A stretch of 64,000 nucleotides of DNA from NCBI GenBank assembly GCA_023411555.1, contig JAEYOQ010000057.1, positions 186,001 through 250,000 on the forward strand. Direction: 5' to 3'. Positions 16,657 to 24,706 of the stretch are shown in pieces. Origin of the DNA: Bacillota bacterium. GTDB taxonomy: Bacteria > Bacillota > Clostridia > Lachnospirales > Lachnospiraceae. The notes under the pieces were generated by a model that was not told the origin of the DNA, ran no database searches, and saw only the letters and a program-made list of their open reading frames with translations. Position numbers and translations under genes: made by a program. Position 1 is the first letter of the stretch; each line of letters begins with the position of its first letter.

Positions 16657-17107
16657 ATTGAAGGAGAAATATCTAGCACAGGGAGTAGAAGAGTATACTA
16701 AGCGCCTGAGCAGGTATTGTAACCTGGAAATAATAGAATTGGTGGATGAGAAGACACCGGATAATGCCAGTATCGTCATGGAGGATTTGATAAAGAAGAA
16801 GGAAGGGGAGCGGATTCTGAAAGCCCTAAAGGAGGATTCCTTTTGTATTGCATTGGCGATTGAGGGAGTCATGCTTTCATCAACGGAGCTGGCAGAGAAG
16901 ATTGATTCCTTGGGTATCTCAGGAACCAGTCATATCAGCTTTATCATTGGAGGCTCCCTTGGATTATCAGAAGAAGTGATTAAGAGAGCGGACTATAAGC
17001 TGAGCTTTTCGAAAATGACTTTTCCCCATCAATTGATGAGAATGATATTATTGGAACAGGTATATCGGGCTTACAGAATTATTCATAATCAGCCATATCA
17101 TAAGTAA
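16628..17107 (+). CDS. rlmH: 23S rRNA (pseudouridine1915-N3)-methyltransferase RlmH
   Basis: The 159-residue protein is a complete RlmH of the SPOUT class. It starts MKVTLICVGKLKEKYLAQG, contains IALAIEGVMLSSTELAEKI, and ends with the SAM-binding knot FIIGGSLGLSEEVIKRAD and the conserved MTFPHQLMRMILLEQVYRAYRI. It methylates pseudouridine 1915 in helix 69 of 23S rRNA. It overlaps the phosphatase gene by 29 bases, which suggests coupled translation. A clear terminator follows. Confidence 0.96.
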   Translation: MKVTLICVGKLKEKYLAQGVEEYTKRLSRYCNLEIIELVDEKTPDNASIVMEDLIKKKEGERILKALKEDSFCIALAIEGVMLSSTELAEKIDSLGISGTSHISFIIGGSLGLSEEVIKRADYKLSFSKMTFPHQLMRMILLEQVYRAYRIIHNQPYHK

Positions 17108-17157
17108 AGCAATAAAGTCAGCCCCTAAGCCATTTGATAACAGTATATGATATAATA

Positions 17158-17202
17158 AAAAGCTTCTGCTATGGAATTACATGATATAGCAGAAGCTTTT
17201 TT
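17158..17202. terminator. Bidirectional terminator after rlmH
   Basis: AAAGCTTCTGCTAT pairs with ATAGCAGAAGCTTT around a 13-base loop, with a T-run on the plus strand and on the minus strand. It separates rlmH from the converging DUF1062 gene. Confidence 0.88.
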
Positions 17203-17206
17203 AAAC

Positions 17207-17785
17207 CTAAGGCTTTATTATTAGCTGAAGCCGATTCTTTATTTTTTGATTTGTGTTAATAATTCTATTGGGGCTAGTGATATTACCTTCAGCGATCAGA
17301 GCTTTAATCTGTTGCCTGGATAAGCCTAGCTGCCTTACAAGTAACCGGTCAAGTCGAAGCTCAAAGGGATAGGGACAAAGGATGTCAACCTGACAGGTCG
17401 AGGTAAGATCCCGGTTAGCAAGGTTATCACCTCTTACCTCGTAGCTTACCTGCTCGTAAGAGACCGTTACTTTATTTTTTACAAGAGTTGCTATATCAAA
17501 AGCATAGTATTTAGCCAGCTCTTTATCATTTGCCAGGAAGCTTTGATATAAGTCTTTCTTGATTGCTTTCACGAAGGTTCGGGAGAATATATCCAGATTA
17601 AAGGTGTTATTACATTTATTACATTGATAGATCAGCCATACATCAATGTAATTGTGGTTAGCATTGACCCGAAAATTATTGCTGCATTCATAAACAGAGG
17701 AACTGCCACATTTAGGGCAATTACGGATGATTGTAGGCAGGGTTGAGGGGACGATTTCCCATTTATAAGTGTTGTGCATTTCCAT
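17207..17785 (-). CDS. DUF1062 domain protein with S4-like C-terminus
   Basis: The 192-residue protein opens with a zinc-ribbon-like pair, CPKCG near residue 23 and CNKCN near 55, with the family patterns FRVNANHNYIDVWLIYQC and FNLDIFSR. The C-terminus (RLDRLLVRQLGLSRQQIKALI, written here as two overlapping parts RLDRLLVRQLGL and SRQQIKALIAEGNI) resembles an S4 RNA-binding motif. DUF1062 has no established function that I know of; the parts suggest RNA binding. ATG 17785 is preferred over an upstream TTG because AAGGAG lies five bases before it. Confidence 0.75.
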   Translation of the reverse strand: MEMHNTYKWEIVPSTLPTIIRNCPKCGSSSVYECSNNFRVNANHNYIDVWLIYQCNKCNNTFNLDIFSRTFVKAIKKDLYQSFLANDKELAKYYAFDIATLVKNKVTVSYEQVSYEVRGDNLANRDLTSTCQVDILCPYPFELRLDRLLVRQLGLSRQQIKALIAEGNITSPNRIINTNQKIKNRLQLIIKP

Positions 17786-18164
17786 ACGCTCCTTATCAGA
17801 GCTGTATAGAATCAAAGAAGTAACTTTTAATAATCCTTATATATGTAATATAAGTTTCCTGTGATAGTTTAAGTAGACAGGAGGCTTCTAGTTCTACACA
17901 GCTCACACTAATTCATGACAATAGAAAGCTCAAAAGCTGCTTACTGCTGTCTTCAACTTGTTTCATATAAAATCACATGAAAAGACCCCCCCTATTGTAA
18001 CTACGGGTTTATCATGCATTTTTAATACCTTTTTTTAGAATTAGTTGTGATAGGGTGTAGTCATAGCATATCCTCCTTATTAATAATGTTAGATTATCAC
18101 AGGTAGGAGAATTATCAAACCTCATACTCCTTTCAGAAAAGGAATTGAGATAAGGTATTGTAAC
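17786..18164. other. No gene recognised
   Basis: This 380-base gap has no supported gene. On the minus strand a strong AAGGAGG site near 18075 is followed by an ATG at about 18065 that stops after seven codons, and the same strand holds further short in-frame pieces to about 17980 broken by stops. This could be a decayed small gene or a leader peptide. Confidence 0.3.
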
Positions 18165-18211
18165 GAAAAAAGAGCTGCTATAGCCAACCATAGATAGGAT
18201 TGCAGCAGCTC
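18165..18211 (-). terminator. Terminator of the CD3324-family gene
   Basis: On the minus strand GAGCTGCT and its complement AGCAGCTC enclose a partly paired loop and are followed by TTTTTT. It lies 15 bases after the stop codon of the gene. Confidence 0.8.
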
Positions 18212-18225
18212 ATATTGAATACTAT

Positions 18226-18516
18226 TTAATTCGATAATGGTAATTCTTTGTTCTTTTCCTTTAATATTATCCTCTGGATACTTTTTAAGGACAAATAATA
18301 CTCAGATGCTAAGGTGCTTGGACTGTCACCCGCCTTATACTTACGATAGATCTCTTCGTCTCTGAGACGCAGCTGCATCCTGGTATCGGTATTTTCTCCC
18401 CATTCCTTATGGTTTTCGGCTTTTTTAGGGATGTAGAGGTACTGACCCTGGGCATATTCCTGAATGATAGCCAGTAGCTCTTGAGGTAGTATAAGTTCTG
18501 CTTTTATATAGCTCAT
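18226..18516 (-). CDS. CD3324 family protein, Mor-like HTH
   Basis: The 96-residue protein has the family form: a short N-terminal part LPQELLAIIQEYAQGQYLYIPKK, the conserved WGENTDTRMQLRLRDEEIYRKY, and a C-terminal helix-turn-helix (PSTLASEYYLSLKSIQRIILKEK). Members resemble the Mor transcription activator C-terminus and probably bind DNA; no target is known to me. ATG 18516 follows TTAGGAGGAG closely. A palindromic element with GGCTGTTGC ends begins 18 bases upstream of the start. Confidence 0.78.
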   Translation of the reverse strand: MSYIKAELILPQELLAIIQEYAQGQYLYIPKKAENHKEWGENTDTRMQLRLRDEEIYRKYKAGDSPSTLASEYYLSLKSIQRIILKEKNKELPLSN

Positions 18517-18533
18517 TTTGCTCCTCCTAAGGA

Positions 18534-18630
18534 GGCTGTTGCTTACAAACAACAATCTGTCCTGCAAACAGTACATTATGGGATACATGTTGCCATTTTC
18601 TTTAGCTATAATATATATTTAGCAACAGCC
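18534..18630. repeat. ~97 bp element with GGCTGTTGCT inverted termini
   Basis: GGCTGTTGCT (18534-18543) and AGCAACAGCC (18621-18630) are perfect inverted ends. The left part (GCTTACAAACAA then CAGT..TATGGGAT) resembles the right arm of the larger element at 45296 read in reverse. No gene lies inside. The size and ends suggest a small non-autonomous mobile element. Confidence 0.6.
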
Positions 18631-18658
18631 CTTATCATATATTTATTCTCAGGATTGG

Positions 18659-18714
18659 GCAAAGGCTATTTCAATATTGTATAATAATAATGCGATAGCC
18701 TTTGCTACGCATTC
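18659..18714. repeat. 11 bp inverted repeat GCAAAGGCTAT
   Basis: GCAAAGGCTAT pairs with ATAGCCTTTGC across a 34-base AT-rich loop. No T-run follows on either strand. Apart from this hairpin, 18631-18931 shows no gene. Confidence 0.5.
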
Positions 18715-18931
18715 TTAACGATCTCCATCATATAAAGACTATCCTCCTTTCAAATTCCGAAGGACCTAAGTTATCATAGTAAGAAACAGATCCTTATCAG
18801 GGTTTACATAATATCTATGCCACCGGAAGAAACTCGTTGATGAGAGTACCCCTGGAGTGCTTGTATAATAGATAAGCTGGTAAGATATGAATTAAAATAG
18901 AATATACTTAAAGATTCAGCAAATCAACTAT

Positions 18932-18981
18932 AAAAAGAGGATGTGTTACCTACAAGCCGGAGCTGTCTGTAACACATCCTC
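18932..18981 (-). terminator. Terminator of the cold-shock gene
   Basis: On the minus strand GAGGATGTGTTAC pairs perfectly with GTAACACATCCTC and is followed by TTTTT. It lies about 40 bases after the csp stop codon. Confidence 0.88.
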
Positions 18982-19022
18982 ATGGTTAATCCACTAGGGA
19001 TATATAGTCGCTTTCCTTACAT

Positions 19023-19226
19023 TTATGCAAGAGTTACGTTAACTGCCTGCATACCACGTTGACCCTTCTCTAAGTCAAATGTAACTTTTTGGCCTTCTTC
19101 TAAAGTCTTGAAGCCGTTGGAAGCGATACCAGAGAAATGTACAAATACATCTTCTCCACCGTTGTCGTTAGTGATGAAACCAAACCCCTTTTGTGCGTTA
19201 AACCATTTTACTGTACCCTTGTTCAT
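19023..19226 (-). CDS. Cold-shock protein (CspA family)
   Basis: The 67-residue protein is one complete cold-shock domain. KGFGFI is the RNP1 motif and VFVHF is RNP2; the start [10 protein letters not shown] and the acidic surface loop are typical. Such proteins bind single-stranded RNA and DNA as chaperones. AGGAGG lies seven bases before the ATG. The gene stands alone, with its own leader hairpin and terminator, so it is probably a strongly expressed single-gene unit controlled through its leader. Confidence 0.96.
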   Translation of the reverse strand: MNKGTVKWFNAQKGFGFITNDNGGEDVFVHFSGIASNGFKTLEEGQKVTFDLEKGQRGMQAVNVTLA

Positions 19227-19277
19227 GAAAGATACCTCCTAAATAATGTTATTAATGTATTTCATGTTTAAAAAAAT

Positions 19278-19327
19278 CACATATTTTTGTAAGTCATCAA
19301 AGGTGTAATGACTTACAAAAATATGTG
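19278..19327 (-). promoter_or_regulatory. Leader hairpin of csp, candidate thermosensor or attenuator
   Basis: A perfect 20-base stem (CACATATTTTTGTAAGTCAT at 19278-19297 against its complement at 19308-19327) with a 10-base loop lies between a TATAAT box (minus strand, 19376-19371) and the csp start. On the minus strand the stem is followed by a run of seven T, which is the form of an intrinsic terminator. Being AT-rich, the stem should be weak when warm, so it may be a condition-dependent attenuator. The structure is seen; the function is inferred. Confidence 0.6.
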
Positions 19328-19476
19328 AGATCATACATGACTATTTAATACTATTAAAGAATAACACATTATTATAGCTTTGTAAAGCATAAGTTTGTTG
19401 AAATTGTAAAAATATTCAATCAAAATATTCAATCAATTATATTAAATAGTTGCTTTTTTAACTAAAATAGTTTGAT

Positions 19477-19518
19477 AGCCGACTACTCTGTGAATTCTCG
19501 CATAGCAGCCGGCTTTTT
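19477..19518 (+). terminator. Terminator-like hairpin facing the plus strand
   Basis: AGCCG and CGGCT enclose partly complementary arms and are followed by TTTTTA on the plus strand. It lies 20 bases beyond the end of the minus-strand amidase gene. No plus-strand gene precedes it, so it may simply serve the amidase gene, or it may end an unannotated plus-strand transcript. The stretch before it (19407-19433) has AAAATATTCAATC twice. Confidence 0.45.
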
Positions 19519-19537
19519 ATACTAATTATGTTACCTG

Positions 19538-20107
19538 CTAAGCAAATCCAAAGTATTCTAGGATACCCCGGTATATTCCCTGAGCAAACTGATATTGGTT
19601 ATTTCTCAGCTTTTCGGCATCGGAGGAGTTGGTCAGGTAGCCAAGTTCAATGAGCAGGGAGGGCATTTGAGTCCTACGCAGTACATATAAGCTTGGATTC
19701 AACCTTATGCCATTATTTCTGGTCCCAACTGCTGTTGTTATACCAGTCATTATCCTTTGTGCTAGCCACTGGGCTTGGGTACCATATTGATAGAGATAGA
19801 TTTCGGTACCGTTGACGGCTGGGTTGGGGTTGGAATTGCAATGAATACTGATAAAGTAATCTGCAGGCCATTCATTGGCCAGACGAACTCTTTCGGCCAG
19901 ACTCGAAGCATTACTGGTACCGAGGACAGTTGTTGGTGTCGGTCTGGATAAGCGAGCTTCAAATCGTGGGTCGCTATTTAACATATCAGCTAGATATACA
20001 CCTACCTGATAGTTAATATCTTGTTCCAACAGTCCATTGCCGGTAGCACCTGTATTGTGATATCCGGTAGGATTGTGGCCTTGATCTATAAAAATTTTAA
20101 TAGGCAA
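19538..20107 (-). CDS. N-acetylmuramoyl-L-alanine amidase (Amidase_3)
   Basis: The 189-residue protein is a bare zinc amidase domain. IFIDQGHNPTG near residue 4 holds the first zinc histidine, FISIHCNSNPN near 90 the second, and MPSLLIELGYLTN near 155 the catalytic glutamate. It cuts the bond between N-acetylmuramic acid and L-alanine of the peptide stem. No signal peptide is visible with the chosen start, TTG 20107, which has AAAGGAAG about eight bases upstream; longer in-frame starts add residues with poor ribosome sites. Without a signal it may act on imported fragments or in the mother cell. Confidence 0.88.
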   Translation of the reverse strand: MPIKIFIDQGHNPTGYHNTGATGNGLLEQDINYQVGVYLADMLNSDPRFEARLSRPTPTTVLGTSNASSLAERVRLANEWPADYFISIHCNSNPNPAVNGTEIYLYQYGTQAQWLAQRIMTGITTAVGTRNNGIRLNPSLYVLRRTQMPSLLIELGYLTNSSDAEKLRNNQYQFAQGIYRGILEYFGFA

Positions 20108-20219
20108 AGAAACACTTCCTTTCCATATTACTATTAATATCATATTCGATAATAATAAAGATGTTACATATTGTATTTGGCAATACTGCATTCTACGTGC
20201 TATAATTATTCTAAATATT

Positions 20220-20408
20220 GGAACAGTGTGAATTATAAAAATCATAATTCGCACAGGAAGAAGCTACAGAACTCGCACAGTGGTGCTCATTCCTTGCTTC
20301 TTCCGGACATCGTCTCATTTTTAGGAACAGTGTGAATTATAAAAATCATAATTCGCACAGGAAGAAGCTGCAGAATTCGCACAGTGGTGCTCATTCAACA
20401 GTGGTGCT
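20220..20408. repeat. 73 bp direct repeat, two copies 104 bp apart, plus a partial third
   Basis: 20220-20292 and 20324-20396 are the same sequence with two differences. Each holds the palindrome GTGTGAATTAT/ATAATTCGCAC and ends in ACAGTGGTGCTCATTC. ACAGTGGTGCT appears again at 20398-20408. GGAAGAAGC in copy one pairs with GCTTCTTCC in the spacer. They lie between the divergent amidase and sugar-sensor genes. Confidence 0.85.
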
Positions 20409-20427
20409 AGTTGTTATGGAGGTAGTT

Positions 20428-21504
20428 ATGGTTAAGCAACAGAAGAGATTAAAAAGAAGCCGAGTGATATCAATTGCTTCCGTCAGTAGTATTGCGGTGG
20501 GAATCATATTGATTGTAATCGGTATGACTTATTATAAATATCAGATATCAGAGCTTGGTATTACAGAGACATCACAGAATCAAGAATATAAGTATCATTA
20601 TGCGCTGATTTCTGAGGAGAAGGACTCTGAGCTTTGGGAGGAAATCTATCAGGGGGCCTTGGAAAGGGGAAAGCAAGAGGATGCTTTTGTGGAACGCTTT
20701 GGGAAGAAACTGTCGGTATCCTATTCCGTTGAGGATTTAATGAAGATTGCCATTGCGGCCAAGGTGGATGGAATCATCCTAGAACCCAACGGGAATGAGA
20801 GTATCAATCAATTGATTAATACTGCATACGAGGAAGGGATTCCTGTGGTAACTCTGCTTAGGGATACCTATCAAAGTGCCAGTAACACCCAACAGAACTA
20901 TACGAACACCAGCAAACGTATCAGCTTTGTAGATATTAACAGCTATAGCCAGGGCCAAGCTTACGGTAAACAGGTTGCAGAACTGATTGATCAAGGAAAG
21001 CGGAATGTTGTCGTTCTTCTAAATGATGATTATGAAGACTCAGGGCAAAATGTAATTTATACCAGTATACTGGAGATGGTGGACTCCAGAAGGGCAACAG
21101 TCCGATCGGTTACGATTAATACTAAGAGTGCATTCAGCTCGGAGGAGGATATTCGTAATATCATTATGGACAAGGATAATCCGGTGGATGTATTAGTATG
21201 CCTGACCGCTGAGGATACGATTAGTGCAAATCAAGCCGTAGTGGATTACTATAAGGTAGGACAGATTGACATCATCGGATATTATGATTCGGATATTATT
21301 CTCAGAGCGATTGATAAGAACATTATACACTCTACTATGACGACGGACGCCAGTCTTATGGGCGCCTATTGTGTGGAAGCTTTAGCAGAATACCGTAAGA
21401 ACAATAAGGTTAATGATTATTATTCGGTAGGCATTACGGTTATTGACAAAAGCAATGTGAGACAATACATTGAAGCGAATACCACTAAAGATGAGGTTGA
21501 GTAA
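20428..21504 (+). CDS. Membrane-anchored sugar-binding sensor protein (XylFII-like)
   Basis: The 358-residue protein has one N-terminal membrane segment (about residues 14-34) after a very basic tail, followed by a periplasmic-binding-protein domain of the Peripla_BP_4 type with AAKVDGIILEPNG, GIPVVTLLRD and VLVCLTAEDT. It is not a lipoprotein, as it lacks the lipobox cysteine. The gene order sensor, kinase, AraC regulator, ABC transporter matches the XylFII-LytS-YesN system described in clostridia, where the anchored binding protein reports external D-xylose to the kinase. The ligand here may differ. ATG 20428 has GGAGG five bases upstream. It overlaps the kinase gene by one base. Confidence 0.82.
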   Translation: MVKQQKRLKRSRVISIASVSSIAVGIILIVIGMTYYKYQISELGITETSQNQEYKYHYALISEEKDSELWEEIYQGALERGKQEDAFVERFGKKLSVSYSVEDLMKIAIAAKVDGIILEPNGNESINQLINTAYEEGIPVVTLLRDTYQSASNTQQNYTNTSKRISFVDINSYSQGQAYGKQVAELIDQGKRNVVVLLNDDYEDSGQNVIYTSILEMVDSRRATVRSVTINTKSAFSSEEDIRNIIMDKDNPVDVLVCLTAEDTISANQAVVDYYKVGQIDIIGYYDSDIILRAIDKNIIHSTMTTDASLMGAYCVEALAEYRKNNKVNDYYSVGITVIDKSNVRQYIEANTTKDEVE

Positions 21505-23048
21505 TGAATGAGGATAACGCTATGAAGCAGATAAACAGAAAGAGCTCTATAAGAAGAAGACTAGTGTTGGTATTTGCCTTTTCCTCAACCGTTGTATTCT
21601 TTGTAAATATGTTCATGTACTCCAATATCAATAAGTCAATCGGGACCATTGATGAGGTATACAAGAGCAACGTTGAATTCAATGAGCTGCTGGAGGCGTT
21701 GACGGATGTTCATAATTATGTCTATGAATATCTGAATACAAAGAGCTCAGAATCACTGGAGAATTATTATCGATGTGAGGAGAATTACAGGAGCTTGATC
21801 AATGGGTTGAATGGCATGACCTATGATAATGATGTTATTCTGATGCAGAAGAATATAAAGAATATGTCAGAAACTTATCTAGATATTATGGCAGAGTCTG
21901 TGGATGCCAAACGTGGCCGTAACATCGAGAAATATATGGTGAATTATGAGAAAGGTACTGAAATGTATGATTATATCAGCACCTACATCAACAGTCTGAA
22001 TAACAAACAGTTCATGTACAACTCCGTTAATTACGAGCGTTTACGGATTGCACTTCGTTATCTGGAAGTAATCAGTACAGTGGTACTATTAGTCATCACG
22101 TCCTTTAACGTTGTTTTAATTATCGTTGTTACCAGAAGTATTACAGATCCCTTGATGAAGCTAACAAAGGTAGCACATGAAGTGGCAGGCGGTAATTTCG
22201 AGGTGGATCTGGTGCAGGTGGCTTCCTCCGACGAGGTGGAGGTTGTTACCAAGGCTTTTAATAACATGATTGTAAGCATTCATCAGTATATCATCCAGAT
22301 CAAGGAGAATATGGAGTTGGAAAGTAAGATGATGGAAAAGGAGCTCCTAATGACCAACCACTTGAAGGATGCCCAATTAAAATATCTTCAAGCACAGATT
22401 AATCCTCATTTCTTATTTAATACCTTGAATGCAGGGGCCCAGCTTGCTATGATGGAGGGAGCAGATAAAACCTGTCTATTCATAGAAAATATGGCGGATT
22501 TCTTTCGATCCAATATGAAAAGCTTTGATCAGGATTCTACCATTCGTGATGAAATCAAATTGGTGGACAATTACATCTATATCTTGAATGTTAGATTCTC
22601 AGGCAGCATTCACTTTTATAAGGATGTTGATGAAGGGGTACTTGATGTTAGGGTTCCAAGCATGATTCTCCAGCCTGTCGTTGAAAACGCTGTGAATTAC
22701 GGTATTCGTGATGTTGAGTATGAGGGTAAAATATTTCTGTCAGTTTATCGGACGGAGGATCAAATAGAGATAACAATCGAGGATAACGGTGCTGGAATGG
22801 ATCGGGGGACCATCGAGCGAGTCATGAATGCAAAGCTTGAGGATGATACCACTCTAAGGGAACGGAATATAACAAAGGATTCCAATGGTATCGGACTTGG
22901 TAATGTAATCAACCGTTTGCGCTTGTATTACAATAGGGAAGAGATATTTACCATCGAGAGTGAAGGCAGATTTAGAGGAACCAAGGTGACAATTCATATT
23001 CCCTTCCATGCGAATAAACAGACAATTGATAAAGGGTTAGTAGAATAG
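21504..23048 (+). CDS. Sensor histidine kinase, LytS/YesM type
   Basis: The 514-residue protein has two membrane segments (about 19-38 and 186-208) flanking an extracellular helical region, a HAMP domain (about 210-265), the His_kinase motif AQINPHFLFNTLNA with phosphorylated H302, and an ATPase domain with ILQPVVENAVNYG (N-box) and GIGLGNVINRL (G-box). It should pass the signal of the overlapping XylFII-like protein to the YesN-type regulator that follows. Start and preceding stop share one base (TAATG), indicating translational coupling. Confidence 0.92.
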   Translation: MNEDNAMKQINRKSSIRRRLVLVFAFSSTVVFFVNMFMYSNINKSIGTIDEVYKSNVEFNELLEALTDVHNYVYEYLNTKSSESLENYYRCEENYRSLINGLNGMTYDNDVILMQKNIKNMSETYLDIMAESVDAKRGRNIEKYMVNYEKGTEMYDYISTYINSLNNKQFMYNSVNYERLRIALRYLEVISTVVLLVITSFNVVLIIVVTRSITDPLMKLTKVAHEVAGGNFEVDLVQVASSDEVEVVTKAFNNMIVSIHQYIIQIKENMELESKMMEKELLMTNHLKDAQLKYLQAQINPHFLFNTLNAGAQLAMMEGADKTCLFIENMADFFRSNMKSFDQDSTIRDEIKLVDNYIYILNVRFSGSIHFYKDVDEGVLDVRVPSMILQPVVENAVNYGIRDVEYEGKIFLSVYRTEDQIEITIEDNGAGMDRGTIERVMNAKLEDDTTLRERNITKDSNGIGLGNVINRLRLYYNREEIFTIESEGRFRGTKVTIHIPFHANKQTIDKGLVE

Positions 23049-23056
23049 GAGAAGAT

Positions 23057-24652
23057 ATGTATAAAATAATGTTGGCGGATGATGAGGGAATTGTAATTGA
23101 TTCTCTACGATTTATTATTGAAAAAAATTTCAGTGACACTTGTATTGTTGAGCATGCCACCACCGGGAGAAGTGTCATCGAGCTTGCTGAGAAGTTTAAG
23201 CCTGATATTGCCTTTATGGATATCCAAATGCCTGGGATCAACGGCATTGAAGCTATGAAGGAAATCAGAAATACGAACTCATCCGTTCTTTTTATAGTAA
23301 TGACCGCTTATGATAAATTCAATTATGCTAAGGAAGCGATTAATCTCGGGGTATTGGAGTATCTGACAAAGCCAGTGAATCATACCGTTATTGTAAAGGT
23401 ACTCCAAAAGGCTATGGATATTATCGAAGAAAATCGGAAGAAAAGAAGTAATGATCTGTTAATTCGTGAGAAGCTGGAGATTGTAGTCCCCATTATTGAA
23501 AGTGACTTTATTTATGCTGCTATTTCCGGAGATGATTTTGCCCAGTCAGAGGTTAACTTTAGAAATCTTCTTAGTATAAAGGAAGAAAATGGCATGATGC
23601 TGGTGATGGAATTTGGTGATTCAATTGAGGAGGGAATACTTACTAATCCAGTGGGTGTCAGCGTAAAAGCCCAAACCTTTTATCCGGTCATTCGGGAGAA
23701 TTTGAAGGAGGAGTTTCCCTGCATTGTTGGGCCGATTATGGCAAATAAACTTGCAATATTTCTTCCTAGTCCTAAGACACAGCTTGAATATGATGACAGA
23801 ACCATACTAATCGAAACAATGCGAAGAGTGATCAGAGATTTGACCAAGCGCCTTGATGTTCAGTTCAAGGTGGGAATTGGTTCGGTAACACCGTTATCGA
23901 GACTCAGTGACTCTTATAAAGAAGCCTTGACAGCAATTCGTAATGGAAAAGGGAGAGTTGTACATGTAAAGGATCTTCCTGTGGGGTGCGAATATGATGA
24001 AGATTACCCAATTGATATTGAGCGAACTCTATTTGAACGAATCGAGAAGGGGGATTTAGAGGGTACGAAGGAGGAGGCTAACCGGTTCTTTGACTGGATG
24101 ATTGAGTATTATCCGGATTGTGAGATGGATATTAAGCTTAAGGTATTGGAGTTCATCTTGTTTGCAGAGCAGAGAGCTTTCTTAAGTGGAGGAATGACCT
24201 ATTATTTTAGGTATCGCAAGGACTATCTTCCGACACTCATTCAGATCGATAATTATGATCATCTAAGAAAATGGTATATTGATAAGGTGACAGAGGCTTG
24301 CCGAAACATCATAAGCAAGAGAGAGGAGCAGACCAGCGGTGTAATTGCTAGAGCCAAAGCCTTTATCGAGGATAATTACAATAAGGATATCTCACTTGAT
24401 GACGTTTCAAGAATTGTAGATATCAGCTCCTACTATTTCAGCAAGCTGTTTAAAGAGGAGACAGGAGAAAATTTTATAGAATATCTAACCAGTGTGAGAA
24501 TTGAGAGGGCAAAGCAGCTTTTACAGAACAAAGAGATAAGCATCAAAAACATCTGTGTTGAAACAGGCTATAGCGATCCGAATTATTTCAGCAGGATATT
24601 TAAGAAGCAGGTAGGAATCACGCCGACGGAGTATCGTGACAGAATAGGATAA
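23057..24652 (+). CDS. Response regulator with AraC-type DNA-binding domain (YesN-like)
   Basis: The 531-residue protein has a receiver domain (1-120) with phosphorylated D55 in AFMDIQMPG, a central region of about 300 residues, and a C-terminal pair of AraC helix-turn-helix motifs (about 430-530; DVSRIVDISSYYFSKLFKEE and ICVETGYSDPNYFSRIFKK). It lies eight bases after the kinase gene. By position it should activate the downstream sugar-binding and transporter genes. AGGAGA precedes the start. Confidence 0.93.
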   Translation: MYKIMLADDEGIVIDSLRFIIEKNFSDTCIVEHATTGRSVIELAEKFKPDIAFMDIQMPGINGIEAMKEIRNTNSSVLFIVMTAYDKFNYAKEAINLGVLEYLTKPVNHTVIVKVLQKAMDIIEENRKKRSNDLLIREKLEIVVPIIESDFIYAAISGDDFAQSEVNFRNLLSIKEENGMMLVMEFGDSIEEGILTNPVGVSVKAQTFYPVIRENLKEEFPCIVGPIMANKLAIFLPSPKTQLEYDDRTILIETMRRVIRDLTKRLDVQFKVGIGSVTPLSRLSDSYKEALTAIRNGKGRVVHVKDLPVGCEYDEDYPIDIERTLFERIEKGDLEGTKEEANRFFDWMIEYYPDCEMDIKLKVLEFILFAEQRAFLSGGMTYYFRYRKDYLPTLIQIDNYDHLRKWYIDKVTEACRNIISKREEQTSGVIARAKAFIEDNYNKDISLDDVSRIVDISSYYFSKLFKEETGENFIEYLTSVRIERAKQLLQNKEISIKNICVETGYSDPNYFSRIFKKQVGITPTEYRDRIG

Positions 24653-24706
24653 CAGTTGAAAGCAGTACGAGTTAGTCATACCAGAAAATGAATTGGGGGA
24701 ATGGTT

